Source of the DNA: Gracilariopsis chorda
Lineage: Eukaryota > Rhodophyta > Florideophyceae > Gracilariales > Gracilariaceae
Direction: 5' to 3'
NCBI GenBank assembly: GCA_003194525.1
Contig: NBIV01000001.1
Span: forward strand, 868,001 to 932,000
Length of the DNA: 64,000 bases
Position numbers and translations under genes: made by a program
Shown: in pieces, positions 53,801 to 64,000 of the stretch
How the letters are laid out: the number at the start of each line of letters is the position of its first letter
How positions within the stretch are numbered: the first letter of the stretch is position 1
Notes under the pieces: model-generated
The model's database searches: none
Told to the model about the DNA's origin: nothing
What the model saw: only the letters and a program-made list of their open reading frames with translations

Positions 53801-54374
53801 TGTATTCTCATGTCACCAGCAGAAGGGAGATGTACAGCTGCAACGCGTGCTACGCATTTGAAGATTTTGGTTTCGAATTTGAAATTTTAAGTATTTGAAT
53901 AACTTTGTTCAATGTTATGGCCTTTAGTGGTTGTGCAGTTTTTTAAGTAATTATTATATATACTTCCGGTAAATCTTAATTTTGGGAGAGTGACCTATCG
54001 GTTGCGAGTACAAAGCAAAGACAAACAAGGATGGCTCTCACTACAGTTGCCTTTACACGGTTACAAATGCGCCAGGAGAGTAGTCAAGAGTAAATGTCAT
54101 TAATATATCCCATTACGAGCGCCCAGATCACCTGTACGCACTCTCTTCCGTAACAGTTTGCACTACGATTATGTATTGCTATGTTTACCGTTTTGAAGAG
54201 CGGATGTCCACCCTGAATACCCATTATTTCTTCTTTCATCTCTGAGTACTGTTTCGTGTATTCTCACGCCGCCGGGACTCTTACCGCTTGTAGCACATCA
54301 GGTATTTTTGCAAGTTTTACACCGTTCACTGTCTTTCTTCGATCGTTTTGAACTACCTCTCTGCAAAATATGGG
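53801..54374. other. No recognisable gene
   Basis: AT-rich spacer between the plus-strand copia LTR and the minus-strand copia. Nothing recognised. Confidence 0.35.
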
Positions 54375-54525
54375 GTAGTGCTCGGTGGCTTGACCGACAC
54401 ACGAGGTCAGCCAGAACCGCTGGCTGTGCTTTATGGAGAATCTGACTTTTAGGTTCAGTGAAACATGTACGTCTACACGTTTCACTGAACAGCCGAAACA
54501 GAAATTCACACCGTCCCTCACATTT
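54375..54525 (-). repeat. LTR-like block with hairpin, left copy
   Basis: Shares CCGACACAC.AGGTCAGCCAGA and a hairpin TTCAGTGAAACATG...CACGTTTCACTGAA (54454-54489) with the right copy at 60770-60925, in the same orientation. Confidence 0.6.
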
Positions 54526-54717
54526 ATGAACAAATTATCATGATTGCGTAATATTAGTACATATCTCGACAAATTGACTAACGGTGCCACCGTTAAACTC
54601 CTTTTTGCGCAGCAAAACCTTGTAAGAAAATCTGCACCATAAGGAAAAGGTGTAGCAATTTCTATACTACCCAAATATATATTACGGAACCACGGGTTCT
54701 TATTTCTGTTAGAAAAA

Positions 54718-55275
54718 TCAAAGAAAAAACAAAATCACAAATAGATAAAACACAAGCGTTGGAAAATTTGTCAAAGAAAAGTAGAATTGACGGTGTACAC
54801 GACACAGTAAACCCAATGTTTGCAGACAGTCTTGCCTCAACGACTTAGTACACACGTCGGCAGGCTGCATTTCAGTTCGCACTTGTTTCATGCGAACAAT
54901 GCCATTCGTCACCAACTCTTTAACATGGTGGAACTTCAGAGCAATATGTTCGGTGCACTCAGACGCCCAGGCATTTTGGAAGATTGATAACGCGGTGGAG
55001 CTATCACTGAATACCGGGATGGGATACATGTTTTCTGGTTCATCTTCAACGATGGTTTCGTTCAGCATTTCCCAAAACAATCTCCTAAGCCATGTCACGG
55101 CTTTTTCGCAGTAGGAAAGTGCGATGTATTCAGCCTCTTCATATGATAGCGCAATTATCGTCTGCTTCTTTGTAGTCAAAAGAATGGGTCCTTCGTTTAC
55201 CTTTACCAGTAAATCAGTCGTAGACTTTCTGGTGTGCTTGCAAACAGCCCAGTCTGCATGGCAATATGCTTCCAT
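54718..55275 (-). pseudogene. copia RNase H
   Basis: Starts with YCHADWAVCKHTRKSTTDLL (Asp of SDADWA kept as HADWA), then LSYEEAEYIALSYCEKAVTW and VFSDSSTALSIFQN (DS pair kept), then IALKFHHVKELV and PADVCTKSL (ADxxTKxL). Almost complete. RNase H degrades the RNA of the RNA:DNA hybrid. Follows the RT in the same element with one break at about 55300. Confidence 0.85.
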
Positions 55276-55353
55276 CGGGACGTTGACGCTTGATGAGAAT
55301 TAGCGGCAGTAGTCCTCCGTACCTTTCAGGACCATTAACACCCTTTTCGCAAG

Positions 55354-56562
55354 TCAAGCATGTCGCTTTCTAGGAGCATGCACTTTCCTGGCTAGCATTG
55401 AAGCTGCGAACATGATGTCAGGCCTTGAAGTGACAGTCAAATAAATCAAATGCCCTGCCAGTTTACGGTATCGGGCGTGAAGCACAGTGAGCAGACCTTC
55501 TTCCTCGTCCTTTAGATCCGTCAGATCGCAAGAGGTAGGCAGCCGTGTTTGTGCAGGATTCGATTTTACTTGTCCGTACTTTTCTAACGTCTTGGCGACA
55601 TATCTTTCTTGTGATGCACAAATGCCTTTGCTTTCTCTGTCGTTTTCCATCCCAATAAAAGGCTTTGCTTCACCAAGAAACTTCACTTGAAAGAGTTCCT
55701 CACCTCTTCCTTAAAGTATTCCAGGAGAGATGTTGGGTCCGACAACACTTGTACGTCGTCGACTACAACTAAGAGTATAATAAAACCAACACTCGAATTG
55801 TAGATGTACAGTCAGCTATCCCTTCGCGACTGCCGAAATTTTAGCTTTAGCAGCTCTCAATGGAACAGCGATCCCCAGATGTGTCCGGCCTTGTTTTGAA
55901 CCATACATCGACTTCAGTAGTAGGCAGACCGCTCCGTGTTGATATGACGAGCCCGACGCATTGGTAGGCTGTTCCATTATTAATGGCTCGTCCAGGTCTC
56001 CGTATAATTAAGCGTTACTCATATCAAAGGTTTCCATTATTAGACCGTATGCCGCCGCTTTCGTCAGCCCGAGTTGGATTGTATCTAGCCGTGCTACGGG
56101 GGCGTACAATTTTTCTGGATCGTAGTCCAAGTACGGCTCTTGTTTTTCTCCTCAGAAGACACATAGAGCCTTTCGCACTACCTTCCGTGGCTTGGTGTTT
56201 GTATGCTTTGCGATGAACGCCCACAGGAATGGCAGTGGTTTCATTTCAGGTTTCTGGTCCACCGCCTTCCACGTCTTTCTGCTGGTTAGAGCCTTGTACT
56301 CCCTATCGATTGCATCGGCCCACTCCGGAATGCTGCGTGCATCACAGAAGGTCTTCGGAACCGTGCGTTCCTGTTCCTCGTTGTCACACCTTGCCCTTGA
56401 TACCAAGCACTGAGCTAGAAATGCGTCCATATGTTCCTCGTTGGATTCTTGCATTTCATTCTCGGCTTCTTTTCGTATCAATGAGGAAAAATCAATCAGT
56501 TGCTTGAATGAAGGGAGTCTTTTCTTTGTGACCGTGAAGTCCTGTTGCCTATATTTCACCAC
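55354..56562 (-). pseudogene. copia RT
   Basis: Start of the domain: IPEWADAIDREYKALTSRKT (56330, equivalent to pxW..Am..E...L..n.tw). The active-site segment reads VVVDDVQVLSD in a third frame near 55760 (YVDD as VVDD). Then FLGEAKPFIGMEND, RYVAKTLEKYG and RKLAGHLIYLTVTSRPDIMFA (55450). Breaks near 56000 and 55690. The 56152-56562 frame may also hold the integrase tail. Confidence 0.8.
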
Positions 56563-56656
56563 TTTGCGTAGAGGAGGAATCTAGATCCAGTACAGAGTGC
56601 GTATGTTCCGCATTCCAACAAACTGTCCGGGAAGTGCGTGAGGCAGGAGATTTTTG

Positions 56657-58024
56657 TTAAAAACAGTCTCTGAACTGTATAATAAAGGCATGTCCCTTTT
56701 GTCCAAACTTTAGAGGTCTTGGGAAGTCTGGCTTTCTCTTGAAAAGTAATGTGTAAGAATTCTCCATACCTACACGGCAGCTTGGTAGGCGGCTACGTAT
56801 GTAGTTCGCGTGGGATCTCGCCTCTTCCCATGGTTCTAGAGGAAGTTTTGTGGCGTGGAAAAATGTCTTTGCAGTTTTCAAAAGGTCTTGGATGATCTTT
56901 TCGGCTGCTATATTCGGCTGGTGGGCGTACGACGGAGTGTACCCGAGGAAAATTCCATTTCTTGACGCGCATGTGATGAAATCGTCAGATCGGTTCTCAC
57001 CCGCCCCGTCAAGGCGAACGCAGTAGCGTCTATGGCCTGGTAATTGGTTCTCCGCGTGCGCCTTGTACCCTACTATGGAAGGGAAAAACTGCGGTTTCCC
57101 ATCCATAAAGTATACAGATGAAGATATTGTGTTGTAATCAAGGAGACCCTGCATATACCTCGAGCCTTGTAATGAATGTGGGGTGATTGGACCGATAAGG
57201 TCTGTATGCACCAGCTCTAGGAGCTTCGTGGCCGTTGACGCTGAGGGTTCCACGGCAACCGGTTTTGTCTCAGCTTCAATGCAGTTTGAGAAGTAGATGT
57301 TGTATACCTCAGAACTTAAGAGGTTTGGGATCCCTCTTGATTGTTGCAAACAGAACAAGAGCCTATCTTTTCCTGTTGGACCAAGTCTGTCGTTCCAATC
57401 CTTGGCGATGTCACCTGGGAACAGAGTTGCCATTTGTGCTCTTGGCGGGGGAATAGGGTTCGGAAACGGATATATTCCATCCCTCTGTTGTGACCGGTAG
57501 AGTACATCACCAGAGTTTGGATGTTTGATGATGAAGCACGTGGACACTGGGTTGTTCAAGAAATCTACCCGAGTATGCTGTGCGAGGACTGAGAGGGAAA
57601 TGAGCTTAGAGTCGTAGGATGGTGTGTGTTTTGCGCGAACACTCAATCCATCTCCCAGTGGGAGTCTTGCTGTTCCGTATCCTTCGTTCCTAGATTGGCA
57701 GTTGCATGTGCGACCTGTTTGGTCTCCAGTACGGTGATAGTCACAGAAAAATGATTTGTCGTTGACAAAGATAGGTTTCGCACCACAGTCGAGACATGTA
57801 TTTACTTCAATATCAGAGCAGGAAGACATAGCCTGAGCGATTGCCTTGATACCTCGTGGCTCCTGTTCAGTGTTATATCGTAGGTTACTGTTTCGGTGTG
57901 GGTTTTGTTCATGCCTGTTTGAGTCACATGGTCCTTGCTTTCTGTTCTTGTTTCTCCTGGAGAAGCGATTTCTTCTGCATTTTAAATGTCTGTTATTTTT
58001 TACCACAGTTCCAGCATCTGACAT
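56657..58024 (-). pseudogene. copia protease-integrase frame, 455 residues open
   Basis: The N-terminal part has a cysteine/histidine cluster (CLDCGAK...FFCDYH...CNCQ) rather than a classic single knuckle. A weak protease region follows (VRAKHTPSYDSKLISLSVLA). Integrase: a C-x..C zinc part is poor, then LELVHTDLIGPI (first Asp), YCVRLDGAGE (second Asp) and NIAAEKIIQDLLKTAK (Glu), then YIRSRLPS and LKFGQKGHAFI. All three acidic residues are present, so the core may be structurally intact. Frame ends at 56657 before the RT. Confidence 0.75.
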
Positions 58025-58149
58025 TCTTGGATTTGAATGTTGATTACTTAGGTCCAGCGTGAGATATCTGGGCTGCAGGGTGCGGATGTTGTCGCGCTTT
58101 ATTTGTTTCTTGCGCCCCAGAGGTAGTTGGGAATTTCAATGTTTTCGTC

Positions 58150-58735
58150 AGTGCATGTCAGAACGTACGAGAGAACCGACTTGATCTTATTCCATGTTAT
58201 TGGCGTCGACTAGGAGAGTGATCGCCATTAGAGAGTTGGGGAGTGTTCTCAGTATGCAAGCGGTGCGTTTGGCATCAGGTAGTCGATCTCCTCAGCGTGC
58301 AAGCTCTGAGAAGATGGTTTCCATGTCGTTTAGGTGCTTCTGTATGTCGTCACTATCATTGAATATCATACCGCTTAGAAGTTGACGAAGGTTCTTCTTG
58401 GACTGAATGTTTTCTTTCTTATAGGTTGATTCCAACTTCGTCCATACTTCTAAGGAGGTGCAATGCTCTCCTTTTAGTAGGTCTGAGACGGCGACGATGG
58501 ATTGTGTGCCTAAGGTTTGCACGATAATAGAACGTGCTTTCCTATCGGCATCGTCCCAGCGCTTTCGCGCTTGGGCGGTACTTTGTACCACTATGGGTTG
58601 CTCTTGAATAAGCACTAAGAGTGCTTGTGAAGCGTGCATCAAGTCGCGAACGTATATCTGCAAAATATAGTAGTCTGCGTTCCCTTGCAAGCAGGGGATG
58701 CGCCTTGTATCTGTAATTCGATCCCCATCCATCAC
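58150..58735 (-). pseudogene. copia gag
   Basis: Frame 58735-58292 reads KRWDDADRKARSIIVQTL, EVWTKLESTYKKENIQSKKNL and DDIQKHLNDMETIFSELA, the UBN2-type gag pattern (W...d..a...i...l.......a...W..L...y...). Continues in another frame to about 58150. Gag packages the element's RNA. Confidence 0.8.
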
Positions 58736-59295
58736 TGGAAGACTGGCAGTGATAGCAGAGAGTACTACTTTGTTATCTTCACCGGTCCCTTACCGGGCGA
58801 GGGATTCTTCTTGGTGGGGACACTGGCAGGAGATGCTATCTCCGAAAGCCCTAAAGGTCAGACCTTTGACTCCGGGTTAGACTCTCTCGGTGAGTTGTGA
58901 TTTCCTGTGGCCTGAAAAGTTCTGCACAAACCAGAACTTGGTGCGCGCTTTCTTACGGAAAGTTCAGGAGAGGTTTCTAACAGGGGATATGTTTTCACCA
59001 GTAAGCCTCGTCAAGTTCCTTGTGGACCCTTGCTCGGCAAGGGTTGCTCTGCTATCACTAACCACGATGTAGTCCAGGCTGAACGATCAGACACCCTGTC
59101 TCCGAGGGTTCGCAGAGCAAACCCGAGCAGAACCGGTTATAAGGTGTGATTACTAGCCCTTAGATTAGTTCAAGTCCCCACTTGATTCCCTGCCGGTGCT
59201 CACTTTTCGAACTATATCGTCGGTCAGAGTGCCAACTTCCATGTAGGGGTAATGGAAACAGAGGCCCTTAATCTCAGGCGCAAGCTTCCTGTCTG
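58736..59295 (-). other. Leader of the minus-strand copia with hairpins and possible primer site
   Basis: AGTGATAGCAGAG (plus strand, about 58751) and CTCTGCTATCACT (59047-59060) are inverted copies. On the minus strand the right one gives GTGATAGCAGAGC, close to the TGGTATCAGAGC initiator-tRNA primer site. Two small stems lie between (ACCCTTG/CAAGGGT near 59030; TCCCT/AGGGA near 58790). No gene. Confidence 0.4.
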
Positions 59296-60480
59296 GTGAG
59301 TGCTCAACTCCATGCAGCTTCCGGTGGAGTGGCGGGACGTTCTTCTCAACACAAGTTTTTATGTTGGCGAGGTAACGCCGAATCGCAATGCATACGGAAA
59401 CGGCGCGGGTGTGGAGTTGTTAGTTCAGCAAGGGGATGTAAAGCGTGTAGTAGTAGCAAAAAGTTCCAGCGTAGAGGCTTCAGGTTGTAGATCCAGACGC
59501 CAAGCCAAAGGCAAGGGTTATTCAACGACACGGGAATGTTCAACAAGCCTCTAGCCTAGAAGCGTCTACGCAGCGCAAAAGCAAGGGGAAGGGAACAAGG
59601 GTTTCTTTCCGGGTGATCACAATTACGCAAAGTTCCGTCTGTGAACGAGAAGCGGGAGTAAGAACACAACTTCCAGTTTAGTGAGAGGTCGCGTGGTTCC
59701 CGGCAACGCACTCGGTATGGATGCGCGGCAAGAAACGAGAGAGAAGGCGATCAGAATAAGCGCAACGGTTGGCTGCGAAGATGAAACGCAAGTGCAAGGG
59801 AGAGACTGCTTCACTTCCACACCGGCGCGGAGAACTTTCAGTGGCGCTGGTGGTGTGGAACACAAGAGTTAGTGGCGAGAAGCAAGACGGTGTTGTGCCG
59901 GACCAGGCGAGATGCAAGCCAGGTAAGTGCTGCGCAAGAGAAAAAAGCCAGCGTCGGTGAGTCGAATGGGCAACCGCTGCAGCGTCAGTGTTCTTGAAAT
60001 AAAACGAAGTCTGGAGGTTTCAGAAATGGAGGAATGTTTCCTCCAAATCCGCAAGTCAAAAAATGACTCCCAGTACGATGGGTTGTGGTCTGGCGCAGTG
60101 TTGCAAAAAGGGTTACCAATTCTACCAGGTTGAGGCTACTCAAGGTTACTTTGGAAGATACGTGGAGCCTGCAGAAATGGGTGAGTGTTTCCCACAATTC
60201 TGCAAGTGATGTTATGAATCGGATGTCAACTAAAAAAAAGGCAAGTCCGAGAGCACGTCGACGCGCTGAGTGCAAATCGGAAGCTGATGACTACGGGGTT
60301 TTTGGGAGAGATTACCCACAAATGCGGAAGTGAGTTTGCTGTGCCACGCAAGCGGGAGCGCAGTGAGGGAATTGGCGCTGTCGCAAAGGGGTGCACTAAT
60401 GCGGAGGTAGTTCCAAAAGAGTTGCAAACGCAAGTTGTCCTGGCATTGGTGAGGGCGGAAGTTCTGCGCTAGTACAGTGA
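59296..60480 (+). other. Repetitive region with weak plus-strand coding
   Basis: Short plus-strand frames are linked by internal repeats: a GCAGAAATGG.GA.TGTTTCC.CAA.TC.GCAAG block occurs at about 60020-60065 and again at 60171-60210, and a partial third near 60310. Peptides such as EMEECFLQIRKSK recur in altered form. Neither a host gene nor an element gene is recognised. It lies between the gag leader and the LTR-like block, so it may be LTR or an insertion. Confidence 0.35.
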
Positions 60481-60769
60481 GTAGTGTGCAGTGTTTGGGA
60501 ATATACAATGGTGAAGATGGCGTGCAGTTGTGAGCAAATTTACCCCAGGCTCAAAGCGGAAAGAAAGATTTTGAAAACGCGAGTATGTTTGTGGTAGACA
60601 TATATGCGCAGCTGCTGCGCCGCGTGCAAGTATTGTCAAAGCGGGTGAACGGTTGAGGGTGCGTCAGGTGTAGCGCGTCCGTGCGTTGGGAGGGGAGCAG
60701 AAAGGGAAGCGCGGTGAGAACTCAGGGTGGGCGTTTTTGACCACGATGCTACCATGAAAAACATGGGAT
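60481..60769. other. No recognisable gene
   Basis: Nothing recognised before the LTR-like block. Confidence 0.3.
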
Positions 60770-60925
60770 AGTTCTTGGCAGCTCTACCGACACACCAGGT
60801 CAGCCAGAGCTACCGGCGGTGCTTCATTGATAATGTGACTGTCAGGTTCAGTGAAACATGTACGTCTACATGTTTCACTGAATTGCCGACACAGCAATTC
60901 ACACTCTCTGCAGGTACTGCGTAAC
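60770..60925 (-). repeat. LTR-like block with hairpin, right copy
   Basis: Direct counterpart of 54375-54525. The hairpin arms TTCAGTGAAACATG (60847-60860) and CATGTTTCACTGAA (60869-60882) are perfectly complementary with an 8-base loop. Confidence 0.6.
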
Positions 60926-61373
60926 TCTCTGGTGAAAGTTACTGCCCGACGTACGGGTAGAACGAAAGGCTCTGTCTCTGAGCATATCTCATTGGACTGC
61001 GAAGATTCAAATGACTTGAAATACGGTTTATAATGCTAGGTATTGATCCACAGTTCCACTCATATGGCCTTGATAAAACAAAAGTGGCTAGCTAAGGCTA
61101 AGCGATTGAATGACGGAGCACAACAAGAGATATTCAAGTCAGTTGCCTATAGTAGATACATGTTCATTCACGTAGTAATGCATATGATTTTGCTGAGCTG
61201 GCGTGTTAGAGCTCTATGTGTGTAGAAAGATGTATGTGTTGGTCGCAAAACGTGTAGAATGTTCTGGGACTGCTGGAACTTACGTGTAGAGTGTTTCAGC
61301 ACCTCCTAGAGCACTATTTGCTTCGCTGGCTTAGCCGTGCTACTGTATTTATGTGACGCTGACGCCAGAAGAT
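60926..61373. other. No recognisable gene
   Basis: Two 60-residue plus-strand frames without family resemblance. Flank of the second hairpin-chain element. Confidence 0.3.
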
Positions 61374-62192
61374 GTGGTGCAACGCCCCAAAGGGGAGAAA
61401 CACCAAAAGACGTTCGGGATCTTTCCTCCGTGGAGGTGAATCCAGTTGAGTAGAGCCCCTCTAGGGGTGGCACGGCGGAGCCGGTTTGTAAGACCGACGC
61501 CGCCCTTCGCGACTAGCGCAAGAGGGTTTAGGACAAGAATCGGTATCCGCGAGAGCGGGAATGCGTCCTCGCCAGAGGTAGGTTTCCACGTAAGTGGGGG
61601 TGTGTGAGCGGATGCGCACACGAGAGCCACGGATAGCGGGAGGTGCTACCCTAGAAAGGGGGAAAAGGAAGGGCGAAGAGGAGGAAGAGAGGACGAAGTG
61701 AGTCGCGAGAGCGACGGGGGCGAACGGCGAAGCCGGTAACAATATCCCTATACAGAGCGAAACACCAATGCAATTGGAATAATATGAATCCCAGTGATGG
61801 GTCCCTTTAGATGTGCAAGGGAGTTAAATGTCCCGTGGTTCACGGCGTTTCCCTCCAAGGAGAAGTAGAGCACGCGCGCAAGCGGTAAAAACTAGAGCCA
61901 ATTCCCCAGGTCGGGGTCCCTTGTTGGGGAAAGTTTATTGGTGCGACGGCAGTGCGCCGTCGCACTAAGTACTAGCTTCCCAGAAATGGTTGTGAAAATA
62001 ATAAATAAAACGAACTAAAATACTCCATATTTTGTGGCAACGTCCACTACTGTGGCCAACCGCCAATTGACCCAAAATCGTGTCCCACGTGTCCATATCC
62101 ACCATTTTGGGGCGTAGTTCATATACACACTACACAACCGATAATATCGGGAAAGCATTCAAGTACCAAGAATCCCCCCTTGAGGGCGTTGA
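61374..62192 (+). mobile_element. Hairpin-chain element, copy 2
   Basis: About 85-90% identical by eye to 34284-35109, same orientation. Starts GTGGTGCAACGCCCC and ends GAGGGCGTTG with the last bases changed (AAATT for CACTT). It keeps the same chain of stem-loops, with changed loops and stem lengths: CCGC-GAGA-GCGG, CCTC-GCCA-GAGG, CCCA-GTGA-TGGG, CGGC-GAA-GCCG, CCGTG-GTT-CACGG. An AATAATAAATAA segment near the 3' side follows the 10-bp stem. No target duplication was recognised here. Confidence 0.75.
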
Positions 62193-64000
62193 AATTAGAA
62201 AAAAGGAGTGTTATTGATTATTTTGCACCTCAACAGGCTGCTGGAAGCCAATGAAGTAACCTAGACGCACACATGAGTACGTAGAAAGTGGTAATGCGTT
62301 CCTGAGTTGTTTCAAGTTTTTTTAGACACTACAAAAGTGCAGGTTGAGGCCCAAAAGTCAATCTGCACTCAGTTAAACATCACACTCATACACAACACTC
62401 ACCCCCCAACCTTTGCAACTCTTTTAATTCACCATTAAAACATCATTTGCATGTAATGAGGCGTTTGCCGCTACGTGCATACTTGGGTTAAGAAACTGCC
62501 GTCGAGAAGATCGGTCGAAGCATTTCAAGCATGTAAGGGAGACGGGCAGTGTGTATTGAAGGTAGTGTTGTCGTCTCTGAGCCTCATCGTAGCTTTGCTT
62601 GGATAACGATGTCAGTCGAAATACCTGGCGATTTACGGATGAAAGTGCTACGGGAAGTTGTTGGCAGGCGACCTGCTGTGCCACCGTTCTTGCAAAGGGC
62701 CAGATTGGGTACAGATTGAAAGCAAATCTTGCTGTTAGTAGCTCTTCTTTGGAAGACCTGTAAGGATTATACGCGCTTGTCTTTGTTAGCATAAAAACAG
62801 ATAAACTGCATAAATTGCTACACATCTAGAGTGTCTGACCGGAAGCCGAGAGTCTGATTTTTAGTGGCTATGTACATAAGTCTTTGGTCTCGTGCCGTTT
62901 GAAGAAGTTTTGAAGAAGTTTTCTGGGATTGAGACTCTTGCTCTCGATTCTGTTTTCATATTTGCTTAGCAGTTTGAGTCTTTTTGCTTCCTGCATTTCC
63001 ATTCGTTCACTCTTTTTGTTTATCTTTTCATCTCTACGGGGCTTTCAGCTACAAGGACACCCTTTTTAGCCTATATTATTGCTTATTTTAGCCCCCCTGC
63101 GTCAGCGTTTTGTGATGGCGCCCACAGTATGCACTATGCACAGTACCTATGAAAAGTGCCAAGAGTCGGTTTTAAATCATCACTGGCAACCAAACTTTTT
63201 CATGTTAGCCCATCCTTCACTTTAAGTCTTTAGTTTAGTTGTTTGTCTATATGTAGAGTTTAGGTTCTATCCGATGTTTGAAAACTAACTTGTTGTTGCC
63301 ATTAGATCAATTGTCGGCTTTTTAACCTTGCAACCACTAAGAAAGCTTTACCCTTTTTTGCGGGTATTTTGATACTATTCTGTTGCTATGATCTTGATTT
63401 TACTTGTTTGATTCCTTTCCGCATTTGAATCAACAGTGATTGGGAAAAGTTGTTTTTGTTTGGTTCTATTTTCTGTTTGAATCCCTTTTTTATGGAGCTT
63501 AGACTGAGCTCTTTCTTTGGTTGTCCGTGTTTTAATTTCCCGAGTTTTGTGAGGATCTAGACGACTATTACTGGTGTGACGTGTTTGACGGGCAGCTGCC
63601 TTGCTTCGGTTTTTATTGTTCTATTGTTATTTTGGGTTGGATTGGGGACGAAAACTGGTTGTTTTTTGGGTTGCTAATTACTTTTTGTGCAATTGGTGGT
63701 TTGAAGGCCCGCGGTTGGTCATTCTTAGTGGCTAGTGCTTTACATTGGGTTAAGAAGCAAGTGTGATCTTTTATTTAATTTTGGCTTGATATCGCCGCAT
63801 TGTTCTCCGCCACCGGAATGGCGTCTTCATTACTCTTTTAGGTACGACGTATGAACAGGTATTTAAGGCAGCATAACAGAGCAAGCGGAAGTATGTACAG
63901 GAAGAAGTTGATGATCATGGCATGGAGGAGCTAAGTTACTGAAGATGAAAGGAAGAGCAAGATGGAAGGGAGTGGAATAAGGAATCACAAAACACCACAC
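62193..64000. other. No recognisable gene
   Basis: AT-rich. A 133-residue minus-strand frame (62825-62424) and a 61-residue plus-strand frame (63581-63766, hydrophobic) have no recognised family. T-rich runs at 62900-63560 could be intronic or intergenic. Nothing else is seen. Confidence 0.35.

Larger units (their letters stand above)
54375..60925 (-). mobile_element. Nearly full-order Ty1/copia element
   Basis: Minus-strand order: gag (58735-58150), zinc-binding segment, protease region and integrase (58024-56657), integrase tail and RT start (56562-56000), RT (56000-55354), RNase H (55275-54718). A related ~150-bp block carrying a long hairpin lies at both sides in direct orientation (54375-54525 and 60770-60925), the best candidate for LTR pieces. 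A possible initiator-tRNA primer site is at 59046-59060. The least decayed retrotransposon here, though all genes are broken. Confidence 0.75.

Noticed and set aside
1..64000. tRNA or rRNA genes and CRISPR arrays
   Set aside because: No cloverleaf with conserved boxes, no rRNA core sequence and no regular short repeats with unique spacers were seen on either strand.

Overview
This is a eukaryotic nuclear window dominated by decayed mobile elements. I see no operons, ribosome binding sites, CRISPR arrays, tRNA or rRNA genes and no clearly intact host gene. The repertoire is Ty1/copia with very short LTRs, a Ty3/gypsy chromovirus, a DIRS-like tyrosine-recombinase retroelement, piggyBac, pogo and a Plavaka/KDZ-like transposase, together with compact intronless genes. 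That would fit a TE-rich alga (a florideophyte red alga is my first guess) or an early-diverging fungus. The organism call is an inference with low confidence.

Layout. 0.3-6.6 kb: a 110-bp tandem repeat, short copia LTR ends with a copia-type half-tRNA primer site, a broken pogo transposase, and an internally deleted copia element. 8.1-9.9 kb (-): piggyBac transposase pseudogene. 10.2-14.5 kb (-): DIRS-like element (RT, RNase H, tyrosine recombinase) between two related ~200-bp direct repeats. 14.5-18.6 kb (+): decayed full-order copia (gag, protease, integrase, RT, RNase H, short 3' LTR). 19.0-20.8 kb: four diverged ~0.5-kb tandem units. 21.2-32.0 kb: an island unlike the rest, described below. 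32.4-35.5 kb (+): a long reading frame broken mainly by stop codons and by an inserted 826-bp element. 36-39 kb (-): Plavaka-like transposase. 39.3-53.8 kb: nested insertions, with a copia RT fragment at 39.6-39.95 kb and its RNase H and 3' LTR at 52.9-53.8 kb; between them lie an inverted ~945-bp repeat, another copia split into gag (41.4-42.4) and RT/RNase H (51.4-52.9), and a gypsy element inside that copia. 54.4-60.9 kb (-): a nearly full-order copia. 61.4-62.2 kb: a second copy of the 826-bp element. 62.2-64 kb: nothing recognised.

The most interesting part is the 21.2-32.0 kb island. Two gene arrays diverge from a nested inverted repeat (28357-28497) that contains a perfect 36-bp palindrome. 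The left array encodes a small basic protein, three unrecognised proteins, a 2-oxoglutarate/Fe(II) dioxygenase-like protein with the H-x-D...H triad, and multi-pass membrane proteins. The right array is one long gene ending in a beta-order DNA amino-methyltransferase (DPPY) fused to a SET domain. I read it as a remnant of an uncharacterised plasmid-like, virus-like or large-transposon element carrying its own DNA and chromatin modification enzymes.

The second unusual object is the 826-bp non-coding element present twice (34284-35109 and 61374-62192). It is a chain of about twenty tiny hairpins, many with GNRA-type tetraloops, closed by a long-range terminal stem. Pairing is kept in most hairpins while the loops change between copies, which suggests a mobile structured RNA.
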